Positions 33,872 through 43,497 of a DNA stretch of 64,000 nucleotides are shown piece after piece (position 1 is the stretch's first letter; every line of letters starts with the position of its first letter). Origin of the DNA: an uncultured Bacteroidales bacterium. Its GTDB lineage: Bacteria > Bacteroidota > Bacteroidia > Bacteroidales > UBA932. The notes beneath the pieces are model-generated. The model was not told the origin of the DNA and did not search any database. It saw only the letters and a program-made list of their open reading frames with translations. The stretch is from contig CALUTW010000009.1 of the NCBI GenBank assembly GCA_944323805.1, positions 42,275-106,274 on the forward strand. The letters run 5' to 3'. The position numbers and the translations under genes were made by a program.

Positions 33872-35173
33872 TTATTTTACCTGCTGCTCGATCCTGCCTC
33901 CGAACACAAAGATGCAGAGGAGGCTGAGAGGAACGAGGAGTGCTCCCATGATGAAGAACGGAAGCCAGTTGCCGCCCTCCGTAAGCATAGGTACAAGGAA
34001 GATGGAAATGATGGTGCCGAGAGTGGCAGCCGCTCCTCCGAGACCGGCCAGGGAGCCTACGCTCTTGCCTGTATACAGGTCACTTGCAAGTGTCTGGATA
34101 TTGTTCATGGAGAACTGGTATCCGCAAAGGATGACAGCCATGAAAAGTACTGCCGAGATTGCATTGTCCACAAATGCCACGGCCACCAGGGACGGCAGTG
34201 TAAGGAGTGCGCCTATCACGATGGAAAGCTTGCGTGCAAAATTGACGCTCTTACCCCTGTTCACAAGCCAGCCGGAGAACCAGCCGCCCACGAGGGACCC
34301 TACTGCAGCACCGACATAAGGCACCCATGCCGTCATCCCGATATCCTTGATATCGAATTTGTAGACATCGAAAAGATAGATAGGGAGCCACGTGACGAAC
34401 ATCCACCATATAGGGTCAAGGAAAAACCGGCCGAGAATCACGGCATAGCTCTTCCTGTTGGCAAGAAGTTCCTTCCATGACAGGCCCTTATCGGAAGTGA
34501 CCCTGCACTCAGGCTGTCCGGAAATGATGTATTCCCTTTCCTCGTCGGTAATCCACGGATGCTCCTTCGGGCCTTTCTTGTTGATGATGAGCCATGGGAT
34601 AATCCAGAGGATGCCGAGGCTGCCGACAACGATGAATGTAAGCTTCCATCCGCACATGGTGTACAGAAGAGCTATGATAATAGGGGAAAGGATTGCACCT
34701 ATCGAGGCTCCTGCGTTGAAGAGACCCTGGGCCATTGCCCTTTCCTTCTGAGGGAACCATTCTGCATTGCTCTTTGTGGCACCAGGCCATGGACCGGCCT
34801 CGCCGAGACCGAGGGCAGCCCTGAACCCGCAGAGGGACTTGACTCCTGTAGCTATCGAGGTGCAGGCATCTGAAATGCCCCATACGAGTACCGATGCGAC
34901 AAAGCCCTTTCTTGTACCTATCTTGTCATACAGTTTGCCGGAAAGCATCTGCGAGATACCGTAGGCAACCATGAAGAACATGTTGATGTATGCATACAGC
35001 TCTTTGCTTCTCGTACTGTATTCAGCCTCGGTCAACCCTTCCTTGTCAATCAATCCGAGACTCTCGACTATACCCTGCCACATGATGGAAAGGGTATTCC
35101 TGTCCAGATAATTGATTATGGTAATTGCCACAATGAGTGAAATTACCCACCATCTCAATCCTTTTATCTTCAT
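33872..35173 (-). CDS. MFS transporter, anion:cation symporter/hexuronate family
   Basis: 433-aa inner-membrane protein with about 12 helices, of the ACS/ExuT-like branch of the major facilitator superfamily. Features include INYLDRNTLSIMWQ in helix 1, a QMLSGKLYDKIGTRKGF loop and GFRAALGLGEAGPWPGATK, the typical ExuT/GudP-like stretch. It probably carries unsaturated uronate or DEH, made in the periplasm by PL17, into the cytoplasm. Starts 9 bases after kdgF, so co-translated with it. Confidence 0.9.
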   Translation of the reverse strand: MKIKGLRWWVISLIVAITIINYLDRNTLSIMWQGIVESLGLIDKEGLTEAEYSTRSKELYAYINMFFMVAYGISQMLSGKLYDKIGTRKGFVASVLVWGISDACTSIATGVKSLCGFRAALGLGEAGPWPGATKSNAEWFPQKERAMAQGLFNAGASIGAILSPIIIALLYTMCGWKLTFIVVGSLGILWIIPWLIINKKGPKEHPWITDEEREYIISGQPECRVTSDKGLSWKELLANRKSYAVILGRFFLDPIWWMFVTWLPIYLFDVYKFDIKDIGMTAWVPYVGAAVGSLVGGWFSGWLVNRGKSVNFARKLSIVIGALLTLPSLVAVAFVDNAISAVLFMAVILCGYQFSMNNIQTLASDLYTGKSVGSLAGLGGAAATLGTIISIFLVPMLTEGGNWLPFFIMGALLVPLSLLCIFVFGGRIEQQVK

Positions 35174-35182
35174 GGCTTCCCG

Positions 35183-35542
35183 CTACTTCAAAAGTCCTGA
35201 CGCCCTGAGGAAATCCTCACGTACCGGAGAGAATGTGTCGATGAGGACACCCTCTTCAAGACATACACAGCCGTGAAGCTCATCCGGAGCGACATAATAG
35301 CCGTCGCCTGCCTCGAGTATCTTCTTCGAATCCCCTATCTGGAGCTCGAACTTGCCGCTTACGACATAAGTGGCCTGGCTGTGGTAATGCTCATGCAGAT
35401 TACCGACCGCACCCTTTTCGAAATGCACCTTCACGAGCATAAGCTGCCCGTCATAACCCATGATCTGTCTCTTGACTCCTGGACCTGTAACGTCCCACTG
35501 GATTTCCTTTTCAAGCTGGAAAGTATTGCTGCGTGTTTTCAT
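35183..35542 (-). CDS. kdgF: KdgF cupin, unsaturated-uronate linearising enzyme
   Basis: 119-aa single cupin. Metal-binding residues occur in NLHEHYHSQATYVVSGKFE (His-x-His with Gln) and in APDELHGCV. KdgF proteins turn the 4,5-unsaturated monouronate released by alginate or pectin lyases into the open-chain keto form (DEH/DKI). Its location between the PL17 lyase and the uronate transporter matches this step. Gaps are 35 bases upstream and 9 bases downstream. No signal peptide is seen, so it is probably cytoplasmic. Confidence 0.88.
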   Translation of the reverse strand: MKTRSNTFQLEKEIQWDVTGPGVKRQIMGYDGQLMLVKVHFEKGAVGNLHEHYHSQATYVVSGKFELQIGDSKKILEAGDGYYVAPDELHGCVCLEEGVLIDTFSPVREDFLRASGLLK

Positions 35543-35577
35543 AACTGTATGGATTTATATCATTATTGTCATTACTG

Positions 35578-37833
35578 TCATTTCATCTCGACCGATACGG
35601 GTCCCTGCCATGAGACACTGCTCCCGTCTTCCAGGCTTACGGTATGCCGCATGCCACTGTCCGGGTTGTCCAGACAGACAGCATACAATATGCTGTGGCC
35701 GTTGATGAAATCATATCTTACTACTGCATGGCTGCTGTCCGAGTAAAGCACTTCCACTCCTTTGCATGAATGCACCAGATTGGCGGACTGCTCAACCTGC
35801 ATGTCGTACCTGCCATGTGTCTCTATGCACGACGCGAACAGGTGCGAAGTCTTTGCATTCTCACGGATGATGTACGCCGGCTCGCTCCTGAGATTGAAAT
35901 CCGGGTCATTGGCACCTGTCCTGACAAGATATATCTCCGTATCAGGGCCGGTAGCCGTACTTATGCTGTACATCCTGTCCCCTGTCATCCATGTATATGA
36001 TGACGTGCCGTCTGCACCGTCTGCCTCTGCCTCGACCCACAGATGATTGTATCCGTTTGCAGTGCCGAGAGGCTTCATGATGTCAAGGGCCCTTTCATAA
36101 GGGACATTAAGGCTTATCATATGCCCGTTGTAATGTACGGGATAGTCATATCTGTGCGCTTCCCTGCTGTCGGCCTTCATCAGGTCCACAATCAGCGGAT
36201 ATTCAAGGAACGGTACGTCTATCAGAGAGAGGACCCTCTGCATCCTGACTCCGGGGATTGCGGCAGTATCCACAGCCGATACGGTCTGCACGGCCTTTTC
36301 TCCCAGATCCACATAATATATCTCCGGCCAATGCTTTGACGAGACCTTGATCTTGCCGTCGAAATGGCTTCTCTCGTCAGCCACAAGGGTATTATGAGCT
36401 ATCGTAGTCATCGCATACGACTTGTTCTGAGCCGTATAATGGCCGCTGTGCTTGGCCTCGACATTCACAAACCTTGCAGCCCCGTAGTCCGTGACAATCT
36501 CATTGCCGTTGTCATAGTAGGCGAATGTGAGCTTGTCATAGTGTCCGTGGCTCAGCCCGTGGGAAGTGGCCTTGAAAGTGACGGCGCTGTTAAGGTCCGC
36601 ACGCGGAGAACGCATCACGGCAAAGCCGCCCTCATTTCCGTCGCCTCCGTCCCGGAAGAAGCTGCTCTTCAGGACAAACGGCTCGGCCTCCCCGTCCTGT
36701 ATGCCTTTTGCTACAGCATAGCCGGCATCCGACACAAGCACCCGGTCCTGCCAGTCGCGTGCTACCGAAAGAAGGTCCTTATGGCTTCTGTCCGCATTGT
36801 ATGCAATATCTACGGCATAGATAAGCTCCTGGGCGTCATAGCCTTTCTCAAGGGCGTCATTGTACCTGAAGAACTCCCCGTCATAGGCCAGCTGGAGCAG
36901 GGTCTCGACAGCCTTGATGATAATGCCGTCCCTGTAGCTGAAAATATGGAGCTCAGGCCTGTAATGGTCTATGCACTGGGCGAATGTGACAAACGGCCAG
37001 AGTGCGTACCTCTGGTAATAGGCCCCTTCGGTAAAATATCCGTCCGGGGAGAAAAGCCGGTCGAGCTGCATAATGAAGCCCCCGTTCTTCCCGGTCTTGT
37101 CCGAACCATAGAGCGCCTTGTCCAGAAGGTCATCGTCCCCCATTGCCATAGCCATCATGCCGACACCGGCTACAGCCCATGTGCCATGATTGTGCATCTT
37201 GTTGAAAGTGGCATTGTTGGCCCTGTTGTCGGGAGTCCCGTCCATGATGAACTCAGCCACCGGATAGAAGAGATTCTTCTCGAGATATTTCCTGTCTTTC
37301 GCAGTAAGCCAGTCATAAATACAGTCATATGCCACTGAAGTATGTACAAGCCATACGCTCTCGTTCAGTGTCTGCCAGAAAATCTTTCCGGGCACCGAGG
37401 ACAGGCCGAGCGGATGGTAGCCGAGTGTCGGATACATCTGCGCATATGCATACATTATCTCCTTTGCCTTGGCGGCATATCTCTCATCTCCGGTAAGCTG
37501 CCATGCAATACCGCAGTTGTACATGTCGTAATAGTTCTGCTTGTGCATCTCATGCGTATATCCGCCTCCGCCGTCCTTAGGCACAGGCACGCACAGTTCC
37601 CTTGCAACCGCAGTCTCCGCTTCCCCGAGAAGTACATCCACTGCCGCATCGAAACGGGGCACAGTTCCGGACGCGTCCTTCATGGCAGCCACGCCTTCTG
37701 ATGTAAGCATCAGCACCGGATGGCTGTCCCCGGCGGGAGCGGCGGCATATGATGCAGGCCGGGCCGCAAGACATGCAGCCGATACGGCTACAGCCAGACC
37801 GAGAGCCCTTGATATTTTTCCGAACATATCCAT
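35578..37833 (-). CDS. PL17 oligoalginate lyase (heparinase II/III-like)
   Basis: About 751 aa, with a signal peptide (MDMFGKISRALGLAVAVSAAC...ASYA), an N-terminal alginate_lyase/(alpha/alpha) barrel and a C-terminal heparinase II/III-like beta domain. Family-17 catalytic residues can be seen: Asn-His in NKMHNHGTWAVAGVG, Tyr in YFTEGAYYQRYALWPF, and His in SHGLSHGHYDKLTFAYYD. PL17 enzymes remove unsaturated monouronates from the end of alginate oligomers, in the periplasm in this arrangement. The start at 37833 is preferred because it gives a clean signal peptide 11 bases after the PL6 stop; the longer frame would overlap that gene. Confidence 0.92.
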   Translation of the reverse strand: MDMFGKISRALGLAVAVSAACLAARPASYAAAPAGDSHPVLMLTSEGVAAMKDASGTVPRFDAAVDVLLGEAETAVARELCVPVPKDGGGGYTHEMHKQNYYDMYNCGIAWQLTGDERYAAKAKEIMYAYAQMYPTLGYHPLGLSSVPGKIFWQTLNESVWLVHTSVAYDCIYDWLTAKDRKYLEKNLFYPVAEFIMDGTPDNRANNATFNKMHNHGTWAVAGVGMMAMAMGDDDLLDKALYGSDKTGKNGGFIMQLDRLFSPDGYFTEGAYYQRYALWPFVTFAQCIDHYRPELHIFSYRDGIIIKAVETLLQLAYDGEFFRYNDALEKGYDAQELIYAVDIAYNADRSHKDLLSVARDWQDRVLVSDAGYAVAKGIQDGEAEPFVLKSSFFRDGGDGNEGGFAVMRSPRADLNSAVTFKATSHGLSHGHYDKLTFAYYDNGNEIVTDYGAARFVNVEAKHSGHYTAQNKSYAMTTIAHNTLVADERSHFDGKIKVSSKHWPEIYYVDLGEKAVQTVSAVDTAAIPGVRMQRVLSLIDVPFLEYPLIVDLMKADSREAHRYDYPVHYNGHMISLNVPYERALDIMKPLGTANGYNHLWVEAEADGADGTSSYTWMTGDRMYSISTATGPDTEIYLVRTGANDPDFNLRSEPAYIIRENAKTSHLFASCIETHGRYDMQVEQSANLVHSCKGVEVLYSDSSHAVVRYDFINGHSILYAVCLDNPDSGMRHTVSLEDGSSVSWQGPVSVEMK

Positions 37834-37844
37834 AGTCACTGGTA

Positions 37845-40025
37845 TCACAAAGTAATTTCCCTGTTGGAGAGTATCCCTCCCGAATTCCGGAACGACAGTC
37901 CCTCCACCGTTATCTTCTCCCATGGGGCATCGTCAAGCCGTACCGAATACCCGCCGCGGCCGCTGTCGTTGAAGACGCATCCCGAAATATCAAGGACCTG
38001 CGCACCGATGATCTTTATCACGGAGCCGCGCACCTTGTTGCAGCAGTCATCGAACGTACATCCGAGCACCTTCACATACGGGCCTGCGGTACTTTCATCG
38101 CTGCCGTTGCGTGCGATATTCACAGGTATGCCGAGAATCCTCTCGAAATGGCAGTCCTCGATTATGACATCGTCTGCACTGTACCGGCCCTTGTCATCGA
38201 GTTCCGCCGCATAATTGACGGCATCTCCGGAAAGATCCCTGAATGTACATCCGCTTATCGCCACAGTGTCTGCGAATGTGCCTTTCATACCCTTTACCGG
38301 GAAGAATGTGCTTTCCCCGAAATTCCTGAATGTACAGTCCTCAACCTTGAGGCTGTAGGTATCAATCATGTCCGCCGCAGTTGAAATCCCGGCGCTTGCA
38401 GCCGAACGTCCCTCTGCAAGGGAGCCGTCAAATATAAGCCCTTTTATGTGGAGACGGCCGCCGTCACATATAGTAACCATGTTGCCGCCTTTCCTGCCGA
38501 CGTATTTCAGGACCGGAGATACACCGTCGCCTGCCCTGATGACAATGTCCGACGACACCTCGATACTCCCGGCAAGGTTGTACAGGCTGTCCGTAAGGAC
38601 TACCGTAGAGCCTGACGGAGCTGATGCCACCACTGCCGCCACGTCATCGCCAGCCCCTGCATACAGCACCTCGGTCCGGGCATCAGCGGAGGAGGCATCT
38701 TCCTGCATGCCTGCAAGGGACAGTGCGGATGCATACCATCCTGCCCCCTTGCCTGCAGAGAGCTCTGAATAGTCCGGAGCCTGCGGAACAGACATCCTTA
38801 CCTGCCTGAATCCTTTTCCTGCCTCATATCCATTACCAAGATACACTTTATTTTTCTCGAATACAATGCCCGACGCATCCGGATATGCCGTATAGGCGAC
38901 ATCAATGCCCGGGTTGCAGATTGTATTCCCCTTGAAACGGATATCCTTCGGAGGAAGCGTCCTCTCATAGTCGAGCCCCGTACCGAACTCTATTGTGGCA
39001 CAATCAGCAAAGAGATTGTCATCGATATCCACATCCTCTACCTGGACATACCTGTTCGGAAGAGAGTTTGGCACCGCACTCATCAGTGCAAGGGCAGAGA
39101 AGAAGCGCTGCCCGGCAAGCCCGTAGAAACTGTTGCCGATGACCTTGTGCCCGGAATCCACGATACGGACTCCGCCGGTGTTCCGCACACCGTTGCCGAC
39201 AAAGACATTGCCTTCGACAAGGTTGCGTTCACCGTGACGCAGGGCAAGTACCCCCTGGCACTCATACAGGACATTGTCGGCTATGACATTGTCGCTTGAC
39301 TTTATGGAGATTACCTCGACTTCCCCGTTGCAGCGGAGGAAAAGATTGTCCCGTACCTCTGTGCGGGAAGACTCCATGCACTGCTGCGAAGTGCCGATCC
39401 TGATTGTCTCCGCCCCGTTCGAGCCATAGACAGGCCTCGGGCCGAAGATATTGTGGTCAATTGAATGATGGTTGTCAAGACATGCCTCATAGTTGAGCCA
39501 CACAATCATTGTCACGCCGAGAGCCTTCTTTCCGAGGAAAGAGCAGTGGTCCACCCTGTTGCGCTTGCCATAGAGATGGACATAGCTTGTGCTCATGTCG
39601 CGTCTTGCCGGGTTGTAGCCGTCTATCACACAGTCTGTCAGACGGCAGTCCTCCGCGAGGGAATCCCCTTTGCGGAATGTGACTACAGCCCCTTTGTCGA
39701 GGCTACCGTCCCTGAAGACAAGTGAAGACACCGAAAGCCCTTTCCCGTGGATAGCCAGAGAAGACTTACCGGAAATCACGACCCCGCCAGGATATTCAGC
39801 TGTCACGACAACCGGATTCCCGGCTGAAGCATCAGCCATCCAGACCAGCTTCATATCCTGATATTCCCCGGCCTTTACAACAATAGTATCGCCAGGTTGC
39901 GCATCCTGCAGTTCAGATGCGACAGCCCCCAAGGGCACAACTGTATTCTTTGCCTCTGACGTAATCGCCGCAGACATCATTACCGCAGCAGCCAGAGCTG
40001 AAATATTTCTGATCCTGTCAAACAT
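37845..40025 (-). CDS. Two-domain PL6 alginate lyase, exported
   Basis: About 726 aa, with an SPI signal peptide (MFDRIRNISALAAAVMMSAAITSEA). The N-terminal PL6 beta-helix (about 25-390) includes AETIRIGTSQQCMES, CNGEVEVISIKSSDN (Ca-binding Glu residues and catalytic Lys) and GVLALRHGERN (catalytic Arg). A second beta-helix domain follows from about 425 to the end. This is the layout of two-domain PL6 lyases, often exolytic or G-specific in known cases; specificity here is not determinable. The E-x-E motif (EVE) differs from ERAE in the two single-domain copies. The start at 40025 gives the proper signal peptide; the frame runs 33 bases further upstream. Confidence 0.88.
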   Translation of the reverse strand: MFDRIRNISALAAAVMMSAAITSEAKNTVVPLGAVASELQDAQPGDTIVVKAGEYQDMKLVWMADASAGNPVVVTAEYPGGVVISGKSSLAIHGKGLSVSSLVFRDGSLDKGAVVTFRKGDSLAEDCRLTDCVIDGYNPARRDMSTSYVHLYGKRNRVDHCSFLGKKALGVTMIVWLNYEACLDNHHSIDHNIFGPRPVYGSNGAETIRIGTSQQCMESSRTEVRDNLFLRCNGEVEVISIKSSDNVIADNVLYECQGVLALRHGERNLVEGNVFVGNGVRNTGGVRIVDSGHKVIGNSFYGLAGQRFFSALALMSAVPNSLPNRYVQVEDVDIDDNLFADCATIEFGTGLDYERTLPPKDIRFKGNTICNPGIDVAYTAYPDASGIVFEKNKVYLGNGYEAGKGFRQVRMSVPQAPDYSELSAGKGAGWYASALSLAGMQEDASSADARTEVLYAGAGDDVAAVVASAPSGSTVVLTDSLYNLAGSIEVSSDIVIRAGDGVSPVLKYVGRKGGNMVTICDGGRLHIKGLIFDGSLAEGRSAASAGISTAADMIDTYSLKVEDCTFRNFGESTFFPVKGMKGTFADTVAISGCTFRDLSGDAVNYAAELDDKGRYSADDVIIEDCHFERILGIPVNIARNGSDESTAGPYVKVLGCTFDDCCNKVRGSVIKIIGAQVLDISGCVFNDSGRGGYSVRLDDAPWEKITVEGLSFRNSGGILSNREITL

Positions 40026-40088
40026 AATCTGTAAGTATGATTCATTCCCGGAAGGCACATGAGGCTGCCGGAATCAACATTTCTGCAC

Positions 40089-41501
40089 TCAAAGCGACCA
40101 TCTCACGCCTGCCGACTCACGGATACGGGCCGGCACGGTCTCATAGTCCGGAAGCTGCGGCTCCACGTCAGTCTCCTCGAGCTCGATGCCGTTGCACTTG
40201 CCCCCGTAGATGACATTATCCTTCCATGTCATCTCATCATCCGAAGTATCAACTACATATACCGGCATCATATACTTCTTGTGCGATACAATGGTATTCC
40301 CCTCAAACAGGGTATTCTCCGGATGGGAGTCCTGTGTCTTGCGCCCGGAGAAATTCACGGTAATACCACAACGGCAGTCAATGAGGAAATTGTTGCGCAC
40401 TACTGCATTCTTCACTGTCCAGTAGCCGTTGAGAGCCGCATCCGACTCGCCGCGCACAAGGCAGATTCCCGACTTGTACCCGGTCCCTGTTGCTCCGACC
40501 ACGATATTGTCCTCTACGACATGGTCCTCCCCGATGATACGGACTCCGCCGACGTCGGGTTTCCTGCCTGAAAGGAAATAGTTCCCTTTCACAAGACATC
40601 TGTTGCCGTGGCGCAAGGTCAGGGTCCCGTCACTTTCCTCGAAAAGATTGCCTTCATAGGCATTGCCGCAGGACTTGTTGGAAATGATTTCGGCCCTCTC
40701 GCCGTTGCATCTGTAGAACCAGTTGCCCGTCACAGTGCAATTTCCGTCCTGCATGGAGTAGTCGCTTGTCCCGATACGGAGCGATTCCTGTCCGTTGCGG
40801 GCCTTGCCCTCGGAGTCATAATGAGTGTACGGCCTGGTAAAATAATTATCTGCAATGACATGTGCCGGCACCTTGCCGTCCTCGAACCATACCACCATCA
40901 GACAGCCCATATTGCGCTTGTCGATAAACGTGCAGTGCTCCACTGTGTTGTGGTCTCCGTAGAGCGATACCCATTTGGAGTCCACGTCTGAGACCTTGCT
41001 TCCGGTACCGTCAATCATGCAGTCTGAATAGCGGCACCAGGAGCTCGTCTTGGAGAATGTCATAAGAGACTTCTTCTCCGAAGTGTCGAGTTCATCCCAG
41101 CGGAATCCCTCTGCTGCAAGCCATGCCCCGTTGAGAGACATAGATGAAAGTCCGGTAAAAACAACACCGCCAGGGGTCTCTGCTTTCAGGGTTATGGGGG
41201 CATTCTCTGCCCCCGCACCTGAAAACTTGATATTAATGTTATGGTATGTCCCGTCTTTCCATATCACAGTATCGCCCGGCCTGAGAGTCTTGCGCAAGGC
41301 CGAAAGCTCCTCCGCAGTCGACACCCGCCAGGTCTTGCCTGCCTGAGCCCCGGACTGATGCCCGGATTCCAGGACCGCTTCAGCCCCGGAAGACCGGCTG
41401 CAGCTCTGGAGCATCATTGCATCGGCCCCTGGATGCCCTGCCATGAGCAGGACACCCGCAAGGGCTGATGACAGAAAATACTGCATAACGGTTCTATTCA
41501 T
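40089..41501 (-). CDS. PL6 alginate lyase, single domain, exported
   Basis: 470-aa PL6 with an SPI signal peptide (MQYFLSSALAGVLLMAGHPGADA, preceded by five residues). Beta-helix with ESLRIGTSDYSMQDG, CNGERAEIISNKSCGN and GTLTLRHGNRC, carrying the same catalytic Lys/Arg and calcium-binding Glu set as the lipoprotein PL6 at 31476-32924, to which it is clearly closer than to the two-domain copy. Lacking a lipobox, it is probably periplasmic. It starts 11 bases after the second IPT lipoprotein gene, within the susC operon. Confidence 0.91.
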   Translation of the reverse strand: MNRTVMQYFLSSALAGVLLMAGHPGADAMMLQSCSRSSGAEAVLESGHQSGAQAGKTWRVSTAEELSALRKTLRPGDTVIWKDGTYHNINIKFSGAGAENAPITLKAETPGGVVFTGLSSMSLNGAWLAAEGFRWDELDTSEKKSLMTFSKTSSWCRYSDCMIDGTGSKVSDVDSKWVSLYGDHNTVEHCTFIDKRNMGCLMVVWFEDGKVPAHVIADNYFTRPYTHYDSEGKARNGQESLRIGTSDYSMQDGNCTVTGNWFYRCNGERAEIISNKSCGNAYEGNLFEESDGTLTLRHGNRCLVKGNYFLSGRKPDVGGVRIIGEDHVVEDNIVVGATGTGYKSGICLVRGESDAALNGYWTVKNAVVRNNFLIDCRCGITVNFSGRKTQDSHPENTLFEGNTIVSHKKYMMPVYVVDTSDDEMTWKDNVIYGGKCNGIELEETDVEPQLPDYETVPARIRESAGVRWSL

Positions 41502-41512
41502 CGCAGTCTGTT

Positions 41513-43486
41513 TTATTCATTGATGACATTCGACCAGTAGAGATCGAACTCTACATAGCCTGTCCTGTCCTCGACGGCAGAGCCTGTAGCCGCATCTCCG
41601 GCTGTAATCTCCCTTATCACGATATAGCCGCACCTGTTGACGTCGGCAAGGTCATCCGGCTTGCCGGCCGTAGCCTGGTCATATTTTACATATGATACTG
41701 CTATCACTGAACCTTTGACCCACGTATCACCTTCAACTGTACCGAAAGCAGGTGCTGAAGAGCCGCAGTTCTTGTCATAGACAATATCGGACAAAGTCCC
41801 GTCTACAGCGCTCGCCTTAAGTTCCGCATTATCCTTAACGACACGGAAATATACCATCGGAGTGCCGTATGTCGAAGGAAGGGCTTCGCCATTATATCTG
41901 AAATTCTTGATCTGGCTTGAGGAATTCGTAGGATTCTGGAATGCAAGCTTGCCTGAAGATGAAGCTGTCAGTATCGTATATGGAGCCACACTGTAATATT
42001 CTTCCCTTGTCCCTGACACTTTATTGGCAGCGGCAGTAACGGTATTTTTCCCTGAAAGGAAGAACGGGTCGACATTACTCTCAACGAACTCATCCACGGA
42101 TATGGTTTTCCGGTCGTTGAACATCAGGAATGCATTGCTGTTGCCGATTTCTGAAGTCTTAGATCCTGCACCTACACCCAGCCTGAGTCCTTTCTGGAAG
42201 TAGAACGGATATACATCCACTGTGGCGAAGCCTTCTGTCAGATTGCCGCCGTCATACTTGGCCTCAAGTGTGAGTCCTTCCCTGAGAGCAGTTCCGGAGA
42301 TTGTCGAAGGCACGACGAATTTAGCCTCGATATCGTTCGGAGTCTCGCTTACAGGCACCTCGATACCGTCGATTATGAAGGCTTCAACTGATGCCATGTT
42401 CATACCTTTGACTGTCACTTCCCTGTCAAGATAGATCTTGTCATAGTTCTCATCCGTAGGTGCAACTGAAGAGAATTCAGGTGCGGCAGCGCCCTGCGGG
42501 GTAGTATCGAGCCTGAACTCGGATACAACTGTCAGGGTCTGTGCCGGAGAGCCGTACAGGGCTGTCAGCGCAGCTGTCTGCACTACAGGGTCCATCTGCT
42601 CTATGCTTGTAGGGATCTTGACTGTCACGGATGTGCCGTCAGGCTCGGCCTCGCCTTCCTCAGGCTCCATTATGAGCAGTGAGTATTCTCCCCAGCTGAA
42701 TCCGTTCACAAGGTCGAGGTTCACACCGGTAAAGGTAATCTCGTCCCCGAGGATTGCTGTCCCGGACTGTGTATACTGGTCGAATACAGGGGTCAGGAGA
42801 GTAAAGGTCTTTTCAGCGGAAGTAATGTTCAGCACCTCGCCGCCGCCCCACTGAGCCGTAATGGTTACCGGTGTGGATGCTCCCTCGGCAGCAATGGCAG
42901 GCACAGGCACCTGGATGGACGAACCGTCAGACTCTGCACTGTCATCCCTGACAAACTGGTCACTGCGCACTTCAACCCCGTTGAATGTGACTGACGTGAT
43001 CTGGTCGAGGTTGCGTCCCGTTATCGTCAATACATCTCCGACAGTCCCCTCCGAAGGAGTGAAATCCTCGAAAATGGCATCTGTCACAGGGATGGTAACA
43101 TAATACTCGTAATTGAACACCACCGTTTCCCCGTCGGAATCATACATCCTGAGAGAAACCGAATACGGGTCATCCTGCTGAGGAAATGACTCCTCCGGCA
43201 GGTCAGGGATCTCGAACACGATTGATGATATGTTCTGCTCGACTATCGCAGCATCGATGTCAGCGACCTGGACCCTGCCGACATTGTCAAGGTTGAACCC
43301 GACAGCCGTCACATGGGTGCCGACATAGGCCCTGACTGTTCCGCTCCCGTCCGCATTAGGCTCGAGAGTATTGTTGGTAACATCCACTACCGGAGTCCTG
43401 ACCGGCTCGATGATGTCTTCCTTGCAACCGCCGAATGCAAGGACGGCGGCTGCAAGAAGAACCGATATATTTTTTACACTTGACAT
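41513..43486 (-). CDS. IPT/TIG-repeat surface glycan-binding lipoprotein (second)
   Basis: 657-aa lipoprotein (signal ISVLLAAAVLAFGGCKED, Cys around 21). About four IPT/TIG immunoglobulin-like repeats follow, recognisable by GTVGDVLTITGRNLDQITSVTFNG, ILGDEITFTGVNL and LDREVTVKGMNMAS. The C-terminal ~200 residues form a separate domain with EEYYSVAPY, SSGKLAFQNP, SSSQIKNFRYNG and GTPMVYFR, also found in the neighbouring lipoprotein. By position after SusD it is a surface glycan-binding protein (SusE/F-like role); alginate binding is inferred. Confidence 0.8.
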   Translation of the reverse strand: MSSVKNISVLLAAAVLAFGGCKEDIIEPVRTPVVDVTNNTLEPNADGSGTVRAYVGTHVTAVGFNLDNVGRVQVADIDAAIVEQNISSIVFEIPDLPEESFPQQDDPYSVSLRMYDSDGETVVFNYEYYVTIPVTDAIFEDFTPSEGTVGDVLTITGRNLDQITSVTFNGVEVRSDQFVRDDSAESDGSSIQVPVPAIAAEGASTPVTITAQWGGGEVLNITSAEKTFTLLTPVFDQYTQSGTAILGDEITFTGVNLDLVNGFSWGEYSLLIMEPEEGEAEPDGTSVTVKIPTSIEQMDPVVQTAALTALYGSPAQTLTVVSEFRLDTTPQGAAAPEFSSVAPTDENYDKIYLDREVTVKGMNMASVEAFIIDGIEVPVSETPNDIEAKFVVPSTISGTALREGLTLEAKYDGGNLTEGFATVDVYPFYFQKGLRLGVGAGSKTSEIGNSNAFLMFNDRKTISVDEFVESNVDPFFLSGKNTVTAAANKVSGTREEYYSVAPYTILTASSSGKLAFQNPTNSSSQIKNFRYNGEALPSTYGTPMVYFRVVKDNAELKASAVDGTLSDIVYDKNCGSSAPAFGTVEGDTWVKGSVIAVSYVKYDQATAGKPDDLADVNRCGYIVIREITAGDAATGSAVEDRTGYVEFDLYWSNVINE

Positions 43487-43497
43487 AAGTTCAAATA

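Noticed and set aside
36364..37338. Plus-strand open frame (324 codons) opposite PL17
   Set aside because: Antisense to conserved PL17 catalytic sequence; no signal, domain or promoter.
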